NCBI RefSeq assembly: GCF_050916235.1
Contig: NZ_CP104854.1
Location: 2,790,001-2,854,000 of the forward strand
Direction of reading: 5' to 3'
Source: Maridesulfovibrio sp050916235
GTDB taxonomy: Bacteria; Desulfobacterota; Desulfovibrionia; Desulfovibrionales; Desulfovibrionaceae
DNA: 64,000 bases
Part shown: piece after piece, positions 1 to 9,100 of the stretch
Position numbering within the stretch: position 1 is the first letter of the stretch
How the letters are laid out: every line of letters begins with the position of its first letter
Notes under the pieces: generated by a model
Told to the model about the DNA's origin: nothing
The model's database searches: none
Seen by the model: the letters and a program-made list of their open reading frames with translations, nothing else
Made by a program: the position numbers and the translations under genes

Positions 1-650
1 GGCAGCATGAAAACGTGTTTATCATGGATAACCATCGTGCTGCCCTTTGGTGCTGGCTTGCCGCCTTGAAGGAAGAAGGCGAACTTAATCTGTTCCACGT
101 AGACCGTCACTTTGATGCACTGTTCTCAAAGCAGGACTATGCCCATTTTCCACACGCCGATTTTGAGGATCTGAGTATCGGCGAATATCTGGCCTGCGGA
201 TACGATAATGACTTTTTTGCCGTGACCCCGTTGTTCCGCTGGGACAACTACCTCGGTCTGTTTGTGGAAAAATTCAGGGAGCGCGTCGGAAGCTGGGCTT
301 TTGCCACCCATGGAAAAGGAACTCCTCCTCATTCGATCCGCTATGCCGCTTATGAACCATGGGAGTTTCCGGCTGCAATTGGTGAACTTAAGGGCAAGTG
401 GATTTTCAACCTTGATCTGGACTATTTTTTTGGCCGCATGGGTAACGGACAGATGGGCAGGCTTTTTACCGACGAGTATATTCGCGGGTGGGGGCAGGCT
501 CTGGCCCATGCCGTTGAGCAGGGAACCGTACGAACTCTGACGATAAGTCTGAGTCCTGAATGTGCTGCAGGCTGGGAAGGCGCTGAAAGTGCATTGCAGG
601 TGTTTCTTGACGGTTTCGGCGTGAATTTTTCGATTCCTGATCAGGGGTAG
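1..650 (+). CDS. UPF0489-like protein, 5' end outside window
   Basis: The open frame runs from the first complete codon (position 3) to TAG at 648-650 with no stop, so the gene begins upstream of the window. The visible part (about 215 aa) starts with VFIMDNHRAALWCW, then NLFHVDRHFD, and has IFNLDLDYFF in the middle. This arrangement of Asp/His-rich strands resembles the UPF0489 (C5orf22-like) family, which has an arginase-like look and no well-established bacterial function. An in-frame GTG at 15 and ATG at 24 exist, but neither has a ribosome binding site and the family motif begins before them. No membrane segment is seen. The next gene is on the other strand, so it is the last gene of its unit. 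Family assignment is moderate; the role is unknown. Confidence 0.6.
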   Translation, partial: QHENVFIMDNHRAALWCWLAALKEEGELNLFHVDRHFDALFSKQDYAHFPHADFEDLSIGEYLACGYDNDFFAVTPLFRWDNYLGLFVEKFRERVGSWAFATHGKGTPPHSIRYAAYEPWEFPAAIGELKGKWIFNLDLDYFFGRMGNGQMGRLFTDEYIRGWGQALAHAVEQGTVRTLTISLSPECAAGWEGAESALQVFLDGFGVNFSIPDQG

Positions 651-822
651 CGCAGGGGGCGGTAATTTGGGGGGCACACTTCATCCCAGCCCAAAGTTGT
701 TACAGTGGCTCTGTCCCGGGTAGGTGTTGAAATGGTGTAACTAGCTATAATATTTTAAATATTTAAATTTAAGTTTAGCCTACAAAGTGGCGAAGACTTG
801 CTAAAAAAGTTTGGGATTCTTG

Positions 823-869
823 CACCCGCCCTTAGGCGAGAAGCTCCGCTTCGAGTCTTAGGGCGGGTG
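823..869. repeat. Long perfect-stem hairpin
   Basis: Ten bases CACCCGCCCT (823-832) are perfectly complementary to AGGGCGGGTG (860-869). Inside lies a second small stem, GAAGC (840-844) against GCTTC (848-852). There is no T-run on either side, so a simple intrinsic terminator is unlikely. It may be a REP-like element or a processed RNA structure. Confidence 0.6.
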
Positions 870-923
870 AGAGCAGTTATGTAGCCGAAGGCATCTAAAG
901 AAAGCACGTTGCAAAAGGGTAAG

Positions 924-951
924 GCCCCCGGCAGAACTGCCGGAGGCTTTT
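924..951. terminator. Terminator-like hairpin
   Basis: GCCCCCGGCAG, a two-base loop and CTGCCGGAGGC form an 11-bp stem with one mismatch, followed by TTTT on the plus strand. It sits between the convergent genes ending at 650 and 968 and could end either transcript. Confidence 0.6.
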
Positions 952-967
952 GGGGCGAAATATAAGG

Positions 968-1306
968 CTAGTCGCGATTCCAGACCTTGAATTTGTGGTT
1001 GGAGAAAAATTCAGTGTAGAGCTTTTCCGCTTTTTCCTTGAACTTGTCGTCGTGCATGATCAGGACGCTTAATGCTTCATATTTGAAGTAGGCAACCACG
1101 TCGTCCCAGTCCACTGTTCCTTTATCGTTCTTGAATCTGAAGCCGTGCAGGCCGGGTTCGACCAGCTTCTGGGTCATGGGATCATCAACGCCTGCGTTTT
1201 TGAAGAATTCACAGATTTCCTTTTTCACCTCTTCGGGCCAGTCGGTTTCACCAAGCGGAACCAGATCCTGAAATTTGTTTTCCTGACCTTTTTTCAGAAT
1301 GTACAT
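968..1306 (-). CDS. Conserved hypothetical small protein, 112 aa
   Basis: I do not recognise this protein. It is 112 aa, soluble, rich in Lys, Glu and aromatic residues, with no signal peptide or membrane segment. It looks like an alpha/beta protein with a tryptophan-containing core (TVDWDDVVAYF) and a helical C-terminal half. The ATG at 1304-1306 is preceded by GGAGA at good spacing, which supports the start. It stands alone, with an upstream non-coding stretch of about 400 bases and a hairpin downstream. Composition matches its neighbours. It is a real gene by ribosome site and codon pattern; its function is unknown. Confidence 0.65.
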   Translation of the reverse strand: MYILKKGQENKFQDLVPLGETDWPEEVKKEICEFFKNAGVDDPMTQKLVEPGLHGFRFKNDKGTVDWDDVVAYFKYEALSVLIMHDDKFKEKAEKLYTEFFSNHKFKVWNRD

Positions 1307-1724
1307 GTGAGTGTCTCCATTTTATACCTATTTCGTTTTCTGATTATGAGTATGTTATAAAAAGCGTGCATTTTCAAGAAAATCAGGCGTACTGAAAATA
1401 GTCTCTGCCGTACGCTGAAAATTCTATATTCAAATGTTTAATAAGCTGTGATTTTAGGATAAAATTGAATAGAGTGGTCGGAAGTCAGCTGAGAATCCTT
1501 TGCCGTTTCAAGGCTGGCCGCCGTTCCTCATCGCCTGTCCGTGAACTGAAATGAATTGTAAACGTCCAACGGGCTAATTGTCACCGTCCTGTAATGACCG
1601 GTCCGGGGGAGTTGGATAGGTTGATTTCAATAACACTTCTTCAACTCGTAGAAAATGTACCACCCTCTTCCCAGCTGTCCCCCCGGCCTGTCCCTGATCT
1701 TGGCCGGGGGGCAATCTTTTCCTG
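1307..1724. other. Intergenic region, little visible
   Basis: No convincing gene. The short plus-strand frame from 1594 overlaps the next gene in antisense and lacks a ribosome site. One inverted repeat, CCCCGGCC (near 1681) against GGCCGGGG (near 1702), lies just downstream of the minus-strand gene ending at 1725 and may act as its terminator, although no T-run follows on the minus strand. Confidence 0.5.
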
Positions 1725-2300
1725 CTATCTGACTCTTAAAAATCTTCCGATTATATGGCCGGTTGCAGAGTCGCGCACGGTATCGTCGAATTCTGTTTTG
1801 AGAAATGTCAGTGCCGAGAAGTCCTCGGAGAAGACCAGCGTTCTGATCTGCGAGTTGCCGCCTCCGTTTTCGTACTGGATCAGGTCGGTCACATAAACCG
1901 TATGCCCGGAGATTGTTACCGAGCGCTGTACATCCATGCCATCCAGTTTCCAGTCGAGCTGTTGGAATTCACCTTTTTCCGGCAGGATATAATAATCAAA
2001 ATGGCTTTGGGTTCCGTTTCCCCCTGCGGCTACGGTCAGGCTTGCTTCAGTGGTGATCATCCTGCCTTTGTAATGAACGGTAACAGTTCCCTTGAACAAA
2101 CCTGCAAAAGCCTTGTTTCCGGGTTGCTCCTGCTGTTGCGGGGATTCAAGTTTTTTTTTCGGGGCAGATGCAGGGGGATGCTCTTCGGCTGCAACTCCGT
2201 AGCGGGGCCGTTTCAGTCCCTGCAGATAATCATATTCCTGAGCTGCAACAGGCATAGCAAGGAACAGAATGAGTAATACTAGCGGCATGATTCTTTTCAT
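1725..2300 (-). CDS. Secreted hypothetical protein, 191 aa
   Basis: A periplasmic or secreted protein of unknown function. The start is set at ATG 2298-2300 because GGAG lies about nine bases upstream and the protein then begins with a clean signal peptide (MKRIMPLVLLILFLAMPVAA, cleavage likely after AQ/A). The longer frame to 2342 would put a charged stretch before the signal. After the signal comes a low-complexity Pro/Gln/Lys linker (about residues 35-60), then a beta-rich domain of about 130 residues with alternating hydrophobic positions. No catalytic motif is visible. It is divergent from the lectin-like gene at 2383, with only 82 bases between starts, so the two may share a regulatory region. 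Confidence 0.6.
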   Translation of the reverse strand: MKRIMPLVLLILFLAMPVAAQEYDYLQGLKRPRYGVAAEEHPPASAPKKKLESPQQQEQPGNKAFAGLFKGTVTVHYKGRMITTEASLTVAAGGNGTQSHFDYYILPEKGEFQQLDWKLDGMDVQRSVTISGHTVYVTDLIQYENGGGNSQIRTLVFSEDFSALTFLKTEFDDTVRDSATGHIIGRFLRVR

Positions 2301-2382
2301 GGGTATGAACTCCGTTGTTTTACTGGCAGATATTTGCTGCATGCTGTAATGTTGATCCGTTCATTTATTAAAGGAGATTAAC

Positions 2383-2853
2383 ATGATTTGTCATTTCAGG
2401 AAAATAGTTCCCATGCTGATTGTCTTCGGATTGCTGCAGACTGTTCCGGTTCTTCAGGCTGAGATGAAGATAACATTGAAAGACGGTAAAGTGATTGAAG
2501 TTCCGGTCAGCAAGGATGATGTTGAATCCATTGATTACGTTTCCAGTGGCGATCAGGAGCCGGAAAAGGTTTTTGCCGATGATGCAATACGTATTCAGAG
2601 TGCAAAGTACGGCAATGTCAGTTTTGAGCTGGGAAATGATCTTGGATACAAACAGTATTTCTGTGACGCAAAGCCTGCACTGACCAAAGAGTGTGATGGA
2701 AATACCAAGTGTAAAATCATCGTTGGAAGCCAGATCTGCGGCGATCCTTATCCCGGACGCGGAAAATATCTTTATGTGGAATATTCGTGCGGTAACAAAC
2801 TTAAAAGGGCAAAAAACACCCAGACGGAAGTTATGCGCCTGAGCTGCCCGTAA
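2383..2853 (+). CDS. Secreted protein with SUEL/Gal-lectin-like domain
   Basis: A 156-aa exported protein. Residues 1-26 form a signal peptide (cleavage near LQA/EM). A short N-terminal segment (KITLKDGKVIEVPVSKDD) resembles a small beta-barrel. From about residue 68 the sequence follows the pattern of the SUEL or galactose/rhamnose-binding lectin domain (Pfam Gal_Lectin): SAKYG, then CDGNTKC, then CGDPYPGRGKYLYVEYSC. This matches the family signature of paired cysteines, a GDP motif and KYL.V.Y.C. The family is typical of animal eggs and fish mucus but also occurs in bacteria. AAAGGAGAT before the ATG is a strong ribosome site. Sugar binding is inferred from the motif only; the first cysteine pair of animal lectins is not obvious here. 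Confidence 0.6.
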   Translation: MICHFRKIVPMLIVFGLLQTVPVLQAEMKITLKDGKVIEVPVSKDDVESIDYVSSGDQEPEKVFADDAIRIQSAKYGNVSFELGNDLGYKQYFCDAKPALTKECDGNTKCKIIVGSQICGDPYPGRGKYLYVEYSCGNKLKRAKNTQTEVMRLSCP

Positions 2854-2880
2854 GAATTTTCAGGTCCGTATTTTGCTAGT

Positions 2881-2915
2881 CCCTCCGGAAGTGAAAAAAA
2901 TTCCTTAACGGAGGG
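2881..2915 (+). promoter_or_regulatory. Hairpin covering a ribosome binding site
   Basis: CCCTCCG (2881-2887) is complementary to CGGAGGG (2909-2915). The right arm is the Shine-Dalgarno sequence of the small gene starting at 2922. The fold would hide the ribosome site, which suggests translational control or an effect of read-through from 2383. Confidence 0.45.
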
Positions 2916-2921
2916 TGATTG

Positions 2922-3095
2922 ATGCGTAACGCTCTGGCTTTCGGTCTGGTTTTTATCAGCGGTATGCTTCTTTTGAATTCGGGTATGCAGGTCTATCGCT
3001 GCTTTGTGCCAAGGAAGTTGAATGAATATGAACCGATAAAGCTCGTTCGTATTGAGGGCAAAAATTGTCCGTTGTATTTTCCGGAGGAACGCTGA
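2922..3095 (+). CDS. Small membrane or exported protein, 57 aa
   Basis: A short gene directly after the lectin-like gene. ATG at 2922-2924 follows GGAGGGTG at ideal spacing, and the frame ends at TGA 3093-3095. The product begins MRNALAFGLVFISGMLLLN, a hydrophobic N-terminal segment that could be a signal anchor, followed by a basic and acidic tail with two cysteines (positions 27 and 49). No family is recognised. The 68-base gap to the gene at 2383 and common strand suggest the two are co-transcribed. The strong ribosome site supports reality; function unknown. Confidence 0.6.
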   Translation: MRNALAFGLVFISGMLLLNSGMQVYRCFVPRKLNEYEPIKLVRIEGKNCPLYFPEER

Positions 3096-3104
3096 TTCGC
3101 AGGT

Positions 3105-3866
3105 CTACTTCATTTCAGGCAGATGTTCATTTTTTATGAATTCATTGAAATCCAGGAGGAAGTCGGTTCTGCTTCTGTTTACCATCAAGTGGAGATTGTA
3201 GGAATATAGCGGCTCTTCAATTGTTTTGAACTCACTCATAGGCAACCCTGCCCGGGCCAGCAGCTCAGGCAGGGTTGTTTTGTTGCATATTGCCCCATCA
3301 ACTCTTTTTTTGTGTACCATCTCAAGCAGTTGGGTTGTGCTGTAAACAGCATGCTTTTCCAGAAGTCCATTCTCGAAGTACTTATCAAAAGGGCCATACC
3401 CGTTCCCATGAAGCACTGCGATCTTTTTGCCTAGCAGGTCTTCCGGCTTTCCGGAATTTATTGTTGAATCCTTTCTTATCAGGAGGTGGTCGAAAAGTGT
3501 CCATAGCGGCACTGACGGAATAAGGCGCTCATTTATTTCCTGCTCACTGAACATCGGGGATGAAAGAGCGAATGCATCAGCCCTTCCTTCCTTTAATACC
3601 TTGGATATTCTTGCTCTGGGCAGGCATTTGAATTCCAGAATATATTCCGGGTGGCTTTTTTGGAATTTTTCGAGGATATTTATGAACACTCCCTGAAGGG
3701 ATTCAGAAGGTTTCCTTTTGGAAGTTACGGTATAAAATGGTGGGAACCGGTAGCCGAAAAGAATTTTTATGCGCTCCGGTTGAGGTTGTTCTGCCGTGGA
3801 GATCCCGAATGTGCCTGCTGTAATCAGAAATAGTATTGCAGATGATATAATTATTCTTTTAAACAT
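3105..3866 (-). CDS. Periplasmic solute-binding protein, family 3
   Basis: A 253-aa protein of the extracellular solute-binding family 3 (SBP_bac_3), related to amino-acid ABC-transporter binding proteins and to transporter-free orphan binding proteins in this group. Residues 1-25 make a signal peptide. The family order follows: IKILFGYRFPPFYT at the N-terminus, GVFINILEKFQ, the ligand-pocket segment LPRARISKVLKEGRADAF, a hinge around LLGKKIAVLHGNGYG, and RVDGAICNKTTL near the C-terminus. I place the start at ATG 3864-3866; a TTG at 3893 is in frame but neither has a good ribosome site. No permease or ATPase lies nearby, so it may act as a sensor input rather than in uptake. It converges with the small gene ending at 3095. 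Confidence 0.7.
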   Translation of the reverse strand: MFKRIIISSAILFLITAGTFGISTAEQPQPERIKILFGYRFPPFYTVTSKRKPSESLQGVFINILEKFQKSHPEYILEFKCLPRARISKVLKEGRADAFALSSPMFSEQEINERLIPSVPLWTLFDHLLIRKDSTINSGKPEDLLGKKIAVLHGNGYGPFDKYFENGLLEKHAVYSTTQLLEMVHKKRVDGAICNKTTLPELLARAGLPMSEFKTIEEPLYSYNLHLMVNRSRTDFLLDFNEFIKNEHLPEMK

Positions 3867-3918
3867 GCTTGGTTGTAGAAATATGTTTTGCAAGTAAGCA
3901 CTTGTTTTGTGAGGTTCT

Positions 3919-4968
3919 ATGAAGCTTGTCTATACGGTTTTTAAATATATTACACCTTTTTTTTTGTTAGGAATCATCCTTCTGGTCATGTGGTTCGTCT
4001 TTAAGTGGTTTTTTGATCATTCCCACGAGATAGGCCCTGTTGGAAGGGGGGATGTCATCAAGTTTCCCGAACATGGGCGGATTATGTCCGAAAGTGGGGG
4101 CAGTTTCAAGGTAATGAGCTACAACATGGGCTTTGCCTCCGGACCAATACAGCACACCATGGCGGACGATCATCCGGAATCATTTTTCGAGACGAATCTT
4201 GATAACATTGTAGCCCTCATTACGGAGCAGAAAGCGGATATTGTTCTTCTGCAGGAGGTCGATATTGACGCCAAGCGCTCGTGGTATACCAACCAGCTTG
4301 ACTACATGATGAAAAGGCTGGGATGGGGATACGCCGCTCCTGTTGTGGACTGGAAGCTGTATTTCCCGTTGCGCAAGGAGCGCAAGATAACCAAGGCTAC
4401 CGTGGTCATTTCCCGCTTTCCCATACTCTTCAATGAATATTGTCTGACCTCGGCAAAGCCAAATTTTGAAAGCATGCCGCTCAATATTTTTTATTATCCG
4501 CTTCTCTGGAAGTCGTGCATGCAGAAGGTTTCTATCGATGTGAATGGAAAGCCGCTTGATGTCTACAACGTCCATCTGTGCGTATGGAACAGGGCCGCAA
4601 GAGTGGCACAGGCCGCTTTTCTTGCGGACTGGATTAACAGTTCAAGCGGGGAAAGGCCTTTCGTTATCGGCGGTGACTTCAATTTTCAGGCTTACATCCG
4701 GGGAACTCCTGTCCCGGACGCTGATATGGCTCGTCCTCCCTTCATGAACATCCTCTGGGAAAGGCTTGCCGGGCTGGGAGAGATAATGTCTTCTGATCAA
4801 GATTCGGTTTCGGATATTCATATGCGGGCTACTTTTCCTGAAAGATCACACCGGTATGACTTTATTTTCTATTCCGGAGGGCTTGCCAGCGAAGGAGGAG
4901 CGGTCGTCGGCGGTATTGATGCTTCAGATCATCTTCCCGTGATCGGTACATTCAGATTTAAAGAATAG
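3919..4968 (+). CDS. Membrane-anchored endonuclease/exonuclease/phosphatase-fold protein
   Basis: A 349-aa protein with one N-terminal membrane segment (about residues 10-32) and an endonuclease/exonuclease/phosphatase (EEP) domain from about 64 to the end. The metal and catalytic motifs are present in order: SYNMG (N69), LLQEVD (E113), YNVHL (H220), IGGDFN (D254, N256), and DASDHLPV (D337, H338). EEP members cleave phosphodiesters in DNA, RNA, phospholipids or inositol phosphates; the substrate cannot be told here. The topology puts the domain outside the inner membrane, more in line with a sphingomyelinase-like or secreted nuclease role than with DNA repair, but that is inference. The gene is divergent from the binding-protein gene at 3105. 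Confidence 0.75.
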   Translation: MKLVYTVFKYITPFFLLGIILLVMWFVFKWFFDHSHEIGPVGRGDVIKFPEHGRIMSESGGSFKVMSYNMGFASGPIQHTMADDHPESFFETNLDNIVALITEQKADIVLLQEVDIDAKRSWYTNQLDYMMKRLGWGYAAPVVDWKLYFPLRKERKITKATVVISRFPILFNEYCLTSAKPNFESMPLNIFYYPLLWKSCMQKVSIDVNGKPLDVYNVHLCVWNRAARVAQAAFLADWINSSSGERPFVIGGDFNFQAYIRGTPVPDADMARPPFMNILWERLAGLGEIMSSDQDSVSDIHMRATFPERSHRYDFIFYSGGLASEGGAVVGGIDASDHLPVIGTFRFKE

Positions 4969-5095
4969 CCGGTTATTGAATCTATCATCAAAATACGGTG
5001 TATGTGCGGTTTTTGTATAGAGCAGATTATGTTATATGGGAGTCGAGAATTTAAATTTGTAGGCTAGATCCTGTAGGTAAGGGGAGCGGAGAACC

Positions 5096-6148
5096 ATGGG
5101 AAGAAAGCTCACTGTTTGTTTGGCTTTATGCATTGCATATTTTGCCTTGCACGGAATTGCTTTTGCTTCAAGCTCATCTAAAAGTATCTTTATTGTACAT
5201 AGTTACAGTTTGGATAACATATGTGGAGCTCCGCAGCACCAGGGGGTGCTTGAGGTTCTGGCTGAGAATGGATTCAGGGAAGGTGACAACCTGAAAGTCA
5301 CCACCTATGCGATGGACACCAAGAAGGTCAACAACACTCCTGAACTTGTTTACCGGGAGGCGAGCCGGGCTCTGCGTGAGATAGAGCGCGTAAAGCCGGA
5401 TGTCGTGGTCGTACTTGATGATAATGCTTTCAGGACCGTCGGCCTTGAGCTTGTTGATTCCGCTCCCGCCGTTGTCTATTCAGGGATGAACGGTCTTCCG
5501 GAAGATTATGACCGGGCCAGAAAGTGGCTGGAATCAAGGGAAAAACCCGGCCACAACGTTACCGGTGTATATGAACGGCTTCTGGTTGCAGATGCATTCA
5601 GGGTCCAGAAGATGATTGTGCCCGACCTGAAGAAGGTGCTTTTTGTTTCAGATAATTCTCCTACCGGAAAAGCCATACGCAGGCAGTTTCTTGCAGAGGC
5701 CCCAGGAAACAAGGTCGGGGTTGATTTTGAGATGCATCTTGCCGGAACGTGGGAAGAGTATGTGGAGATAATCAGGGAGGCGGACCGCAACCCGGAGATC
5801 GGAGCGATATATCCGGCGGCCACAATGCTCAGGGACAAGGACGGAGGCAGCCATGCCACCGAGGAGATAATTCAGTGGACGGTGAAGCACAGCCGCAAGC
5901 CGGGTATACCCCTGAATTATTCTTTTGCCAGACTTGGCATGCTCGGCGGTGCCGGGGTTGATTTTATCGCCATGGGCCGGCAGGCGGGCAGAATGGTCGC
6001 TCTTGTCCTGAAAGGAACACCGGCAGGGGATATCCCGCTTGAAGACGCAGTGAGGTATGCGCTGGTTTTTAATCTGAGGAGGGCGGCTGAACTCGGAATT
6101 GAAATTCCCAACGATGTGTTGATGGCTGCCGATGTCGTCTACAAATAG
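5096..6148 (+). CDS. ABC-type substrate-binding protein (PF04392-like)
   Basis: A 350-aa periplasmic binding protein. Residues 1-25 are a signal peptide ending in FASS. The body follows the periplasmic type-1 (LacI/BmpA-like, ABC_sub_bind) fold: IFIVHSYSLDN, the hinge segment KPDVVVVLDDNAFR, AVVYSGMNG, then KKVLFVSDNSPTGKA and GAIYPAATML. The ribosome site is GGAG with a few bases to ATG 5096. It ends 26 bases before a hybrid histidine kinase on the same strand. No permease or ATPase is nearby. This pairing suggests that it presents a ligand to the kinase sensor domain rather than serving a transporter; that is inference from context. Confidence 0.75.
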   Translation: MGRKLTVCLALCIAYFALHGIAFASSSSKSIFIVHSYSLDNICGAPQHQGVLEVLAENGFREGDNLKVTTYAMDTKKVNNTPELVYREASRALREIERVKPDVVVVLDDNAFRTVGLELVDSAPAVVYSGMNGLPEDYDRARKWLESREKPGHNVTGVYERLLVADAFRVQKMIVPDLKKVLFVSDNSPTGKAIRRQFLAEAPGNKVGVDFEMHLAGTWEEYVEIIREADRNPEIGAIYPAATMLRDKDGGSHATEEIIQWTVKHSRKPGIPLNYSFARLGMLGGAGVDFIAMGRQAGRMVALVLKGTPAGDIPLEDAVRYALVFNLRRAAELGIEIPNDVLMAADVVYK

Positions 6149-6174
6149 CTGCCTGATGCTGCCGGTCCGGAAGT

Positions 6175-9100
6175 ATGAGTAATACGGTTTCCTACAGACT
6201 TTCCACTGTCGTTGCCGCAGCCATCTGCGGAATGGTCATCCTTACCGCCTTGGCTCTGGGCGGAGTCTTTTCATACAGCTATATCAAGAGTCTCAAAGGC
6301 GAATTCTATGATCGGGTTCACGCTGAAGGGGACGAATACAGTCTGGAAGTCTACAGCTTTCTGCATCAGGCTTTGAGCCGTCTGGAAGAGCTTGGCCGCG
6401 ATAACTCCATCCGTGTGACCATGATGATGGGGGTCGACTATCCTCTCATAGAAAAAATGGCCGGATACGATAACGTTACACATGGCGTTGATTTTTATGT
6501 TCAGCGGATGGGTGAAAATAAGATCTTTTCCTCATCCTCCCGGGCCTATGATGAAAACACGGTCAGAACTGCGCTGAGAAATGCTCCGTACAGCTGCTCC
6601 CTGTGTCCTGACGGGGAAGGACGCATATCTACTGTTTATGCCATTCCGATCCGAAGTCGTTCGGAGGTGGTTGGAAGTGCTGCCTGTGTGGTCAATCTTG
6701 CACACACCAGATTTGCTGAAGCACTTGAAAACAGCACCGGCTGCCGCATGCTTATCTCGGCTGACGGTAAAAATTATGATCTTCTGAGCGGAGAGGAGCT
6801 TCTCCTGGACAGAGGGGAAAGCCTTGGTCAGGAAATGAGCGAAGTCATGCTGAACGGGGTGAAGAAAGGGGTTCTTTTCCGGAGTCCGCTTGTCCCGGGG
6901 CTGGCGTATTTTGTGTCGGATGAAAGGCTGGAAAATTCCCTGTACCGCACCTTCTGGCTGCTGCTGCCCATGTTTGCGGCAGTCATCTGCATAAGCGTTC
7001 TTGTATCCCTTTTCATCAGCAGCAAACTGACCGGTCCGTTACGCAGGATCATGGATTCGGCTGAAAATATTTCCAAAGGGGATGACGATGATCTCATGCA
7101 GAAAAGCAGCCGTCTGTACGAGATAAATGCCCTGCAGAATTCCCTGTCGACCATGCTCGAAAGTCTGCGCAGGACCAAAGGGCTGGAACGCTATCAGTTC
7201 TTTTTCGAGAATGTAGGGGATCTGGTCTGCATAACCGATATAGACGGCGTTTTTCTGGAAGTTAACTCCGCTGTTTATGCCTGTCTCGGTTATGAGCGGG
7301 AGCAGTTTCTTCAGAAGACTTTTTATGAACTTGTTCCGGCCTACGAACGTCAGAATCTTCGCGGGGTGCTCAACTCCATGTTTGCAGTCGGCAGCCCGGA
7401 CAACTTTGAATGCTCCATGCTCACAAGGGTCGGGAAGACCATTCATTGCGAGGTCCGTTCCCGCAAGGTGGAGTACAGGGGAAAGGATGCCCTGCTCAGT
7501 GTCGTGCGCGACGTGACCGACCGCAAGAAGGATGAAGAGGAACTGCAGCGTTACGCTTCGGAGCTTCTCAAGACCAAACAGGTGGAGGAGCGAAACTCCG
7601 CCCACATGGCCGAGACCCTCAAGAAGCTTGAGGATGCAATGGCCCGGGCTGAAGTAGCCAACCGCGCCAAGAGTGAGTTTCTTGCTCAGATGAGTCACGA
7701 GATTCGCACTCCGATGAATTCAATTCTCGGCATGGCCGACATGCTCTCGGAAACGACATTAACCGGAGAGCAGCAGAGTTACGTGACTATCTTCCGCGAT
7801 TCCGGAAAGGCCCTGTTGAGTCTGATCAATGACATTCTCGACCTTTCCAAGATCGAGTCCGGGAAACTTACTCTTGAGAACACTGTTTTCGATATTGACC
7901 GGCTGGTTGATGAAGTTGCAGGCATCATGTCCGTCTCCGCATGGAAGAAGGGTCTGGCCTTCGCCTGTCATGTCACTCCGGGCACGGCACCGCTATTTGA
8001 AGGGGACCCGACCCGCATCAAGCAGGTTCTTCTGAATCTGCTCAGCAATGCCATCAAGTTTACTGATTCCGGAACTGTTTCCCTGGAGGTTTCGAGCAGC
8101 CCGCTCAAGCAGGGAATGTGTTCCATCTGCTTTGTTGTCCGGGATACCGGGATCGGTATTGACGAGGACAAGGTTGAGCTGATCTTTGAGAATTTTGTTC
8201 AGGCCGACTCCTCCACTACCCGCAAGTATGGCGGAACCGGACTCGGGCTTTCCATCACCAGAAATCTGGTAGAGCTGATGGAGGGGAGCATTTCTGTGCG
8301 CAACCTGTCTTCCGGGGGGGCCGAGTTCAGGGCCGAGATTATTGTTCAGCGGGTGAATGAAACCGGTTCAGATGATGCGGCAGTGCGTGCTGTTGTACAG
8401 GGCAGGAATATTCTGGTTGTTGAGGACAGCCCGCTGGTGCGCAATTTCATCTGTGACAGCCTGAATGACTGGGGAGCTAACTGTTCCCATTCCGGCAGTT
8501 CTTCACTTGTTTGTGTCCAGAGCGAAGAGGCCACCCGCAACGCTGAACTCGTGATCGTCTCCGATAAGCTGGGTGAAGAGGACGGACTCAGCGCGGTGGA
8601 GAGTATCCGCGAACGGTTGAACATGGGTGATCTCAGTCTGTGCACCCTGTCCACCTCTCCGGGAGACAGCAGCAACTGTCCGGCAATCAACCGGATTTTC
8701 GGGGTAAAGGGAAGCATCCGCTGGCCCATCACCCGTGGGGGGCTGCGCCGGGCAATGCTTGATATTTACCGTCCTGCCGTTTTCAAGATAGCCAAGGAAG
8801 ATTTCTGCCATGATCTTCTCCCGCTGCGCATACTGGTAGCCGAGGATTCGGAAAGCAACCGGATGCTGGTCGACTTTTACCTCAAGGATACTCCTTTCAG
8901 GATGACTTATGCCGGGAACGGTGTTGAGGCCCTTGAATATTACAAGATGCACAAATATGACATGGTGTTGATGGATATGCAGATGCCGGAAAAGGACGGT
9001 TACGAAGCCGTCAGGGAGTTGAGGGAATACGAGAGTGAAATGGGCTATCCCGCTGCTCCGGTAATAGCCCTTACTGCCAATACTCATGCTGAAGACCGTA

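Larger units (their letters stand above)
651..967. other. Intergenic region with two hairpins
   Basis: No gene is seen in these 317 bases. The region holds a long hairpin (823-869) and a terminator-like stem (924-951), described separately. The middle (735-780) is A/T-rich. It lies between the ends of two convergent genes. Confidence 0.6.
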
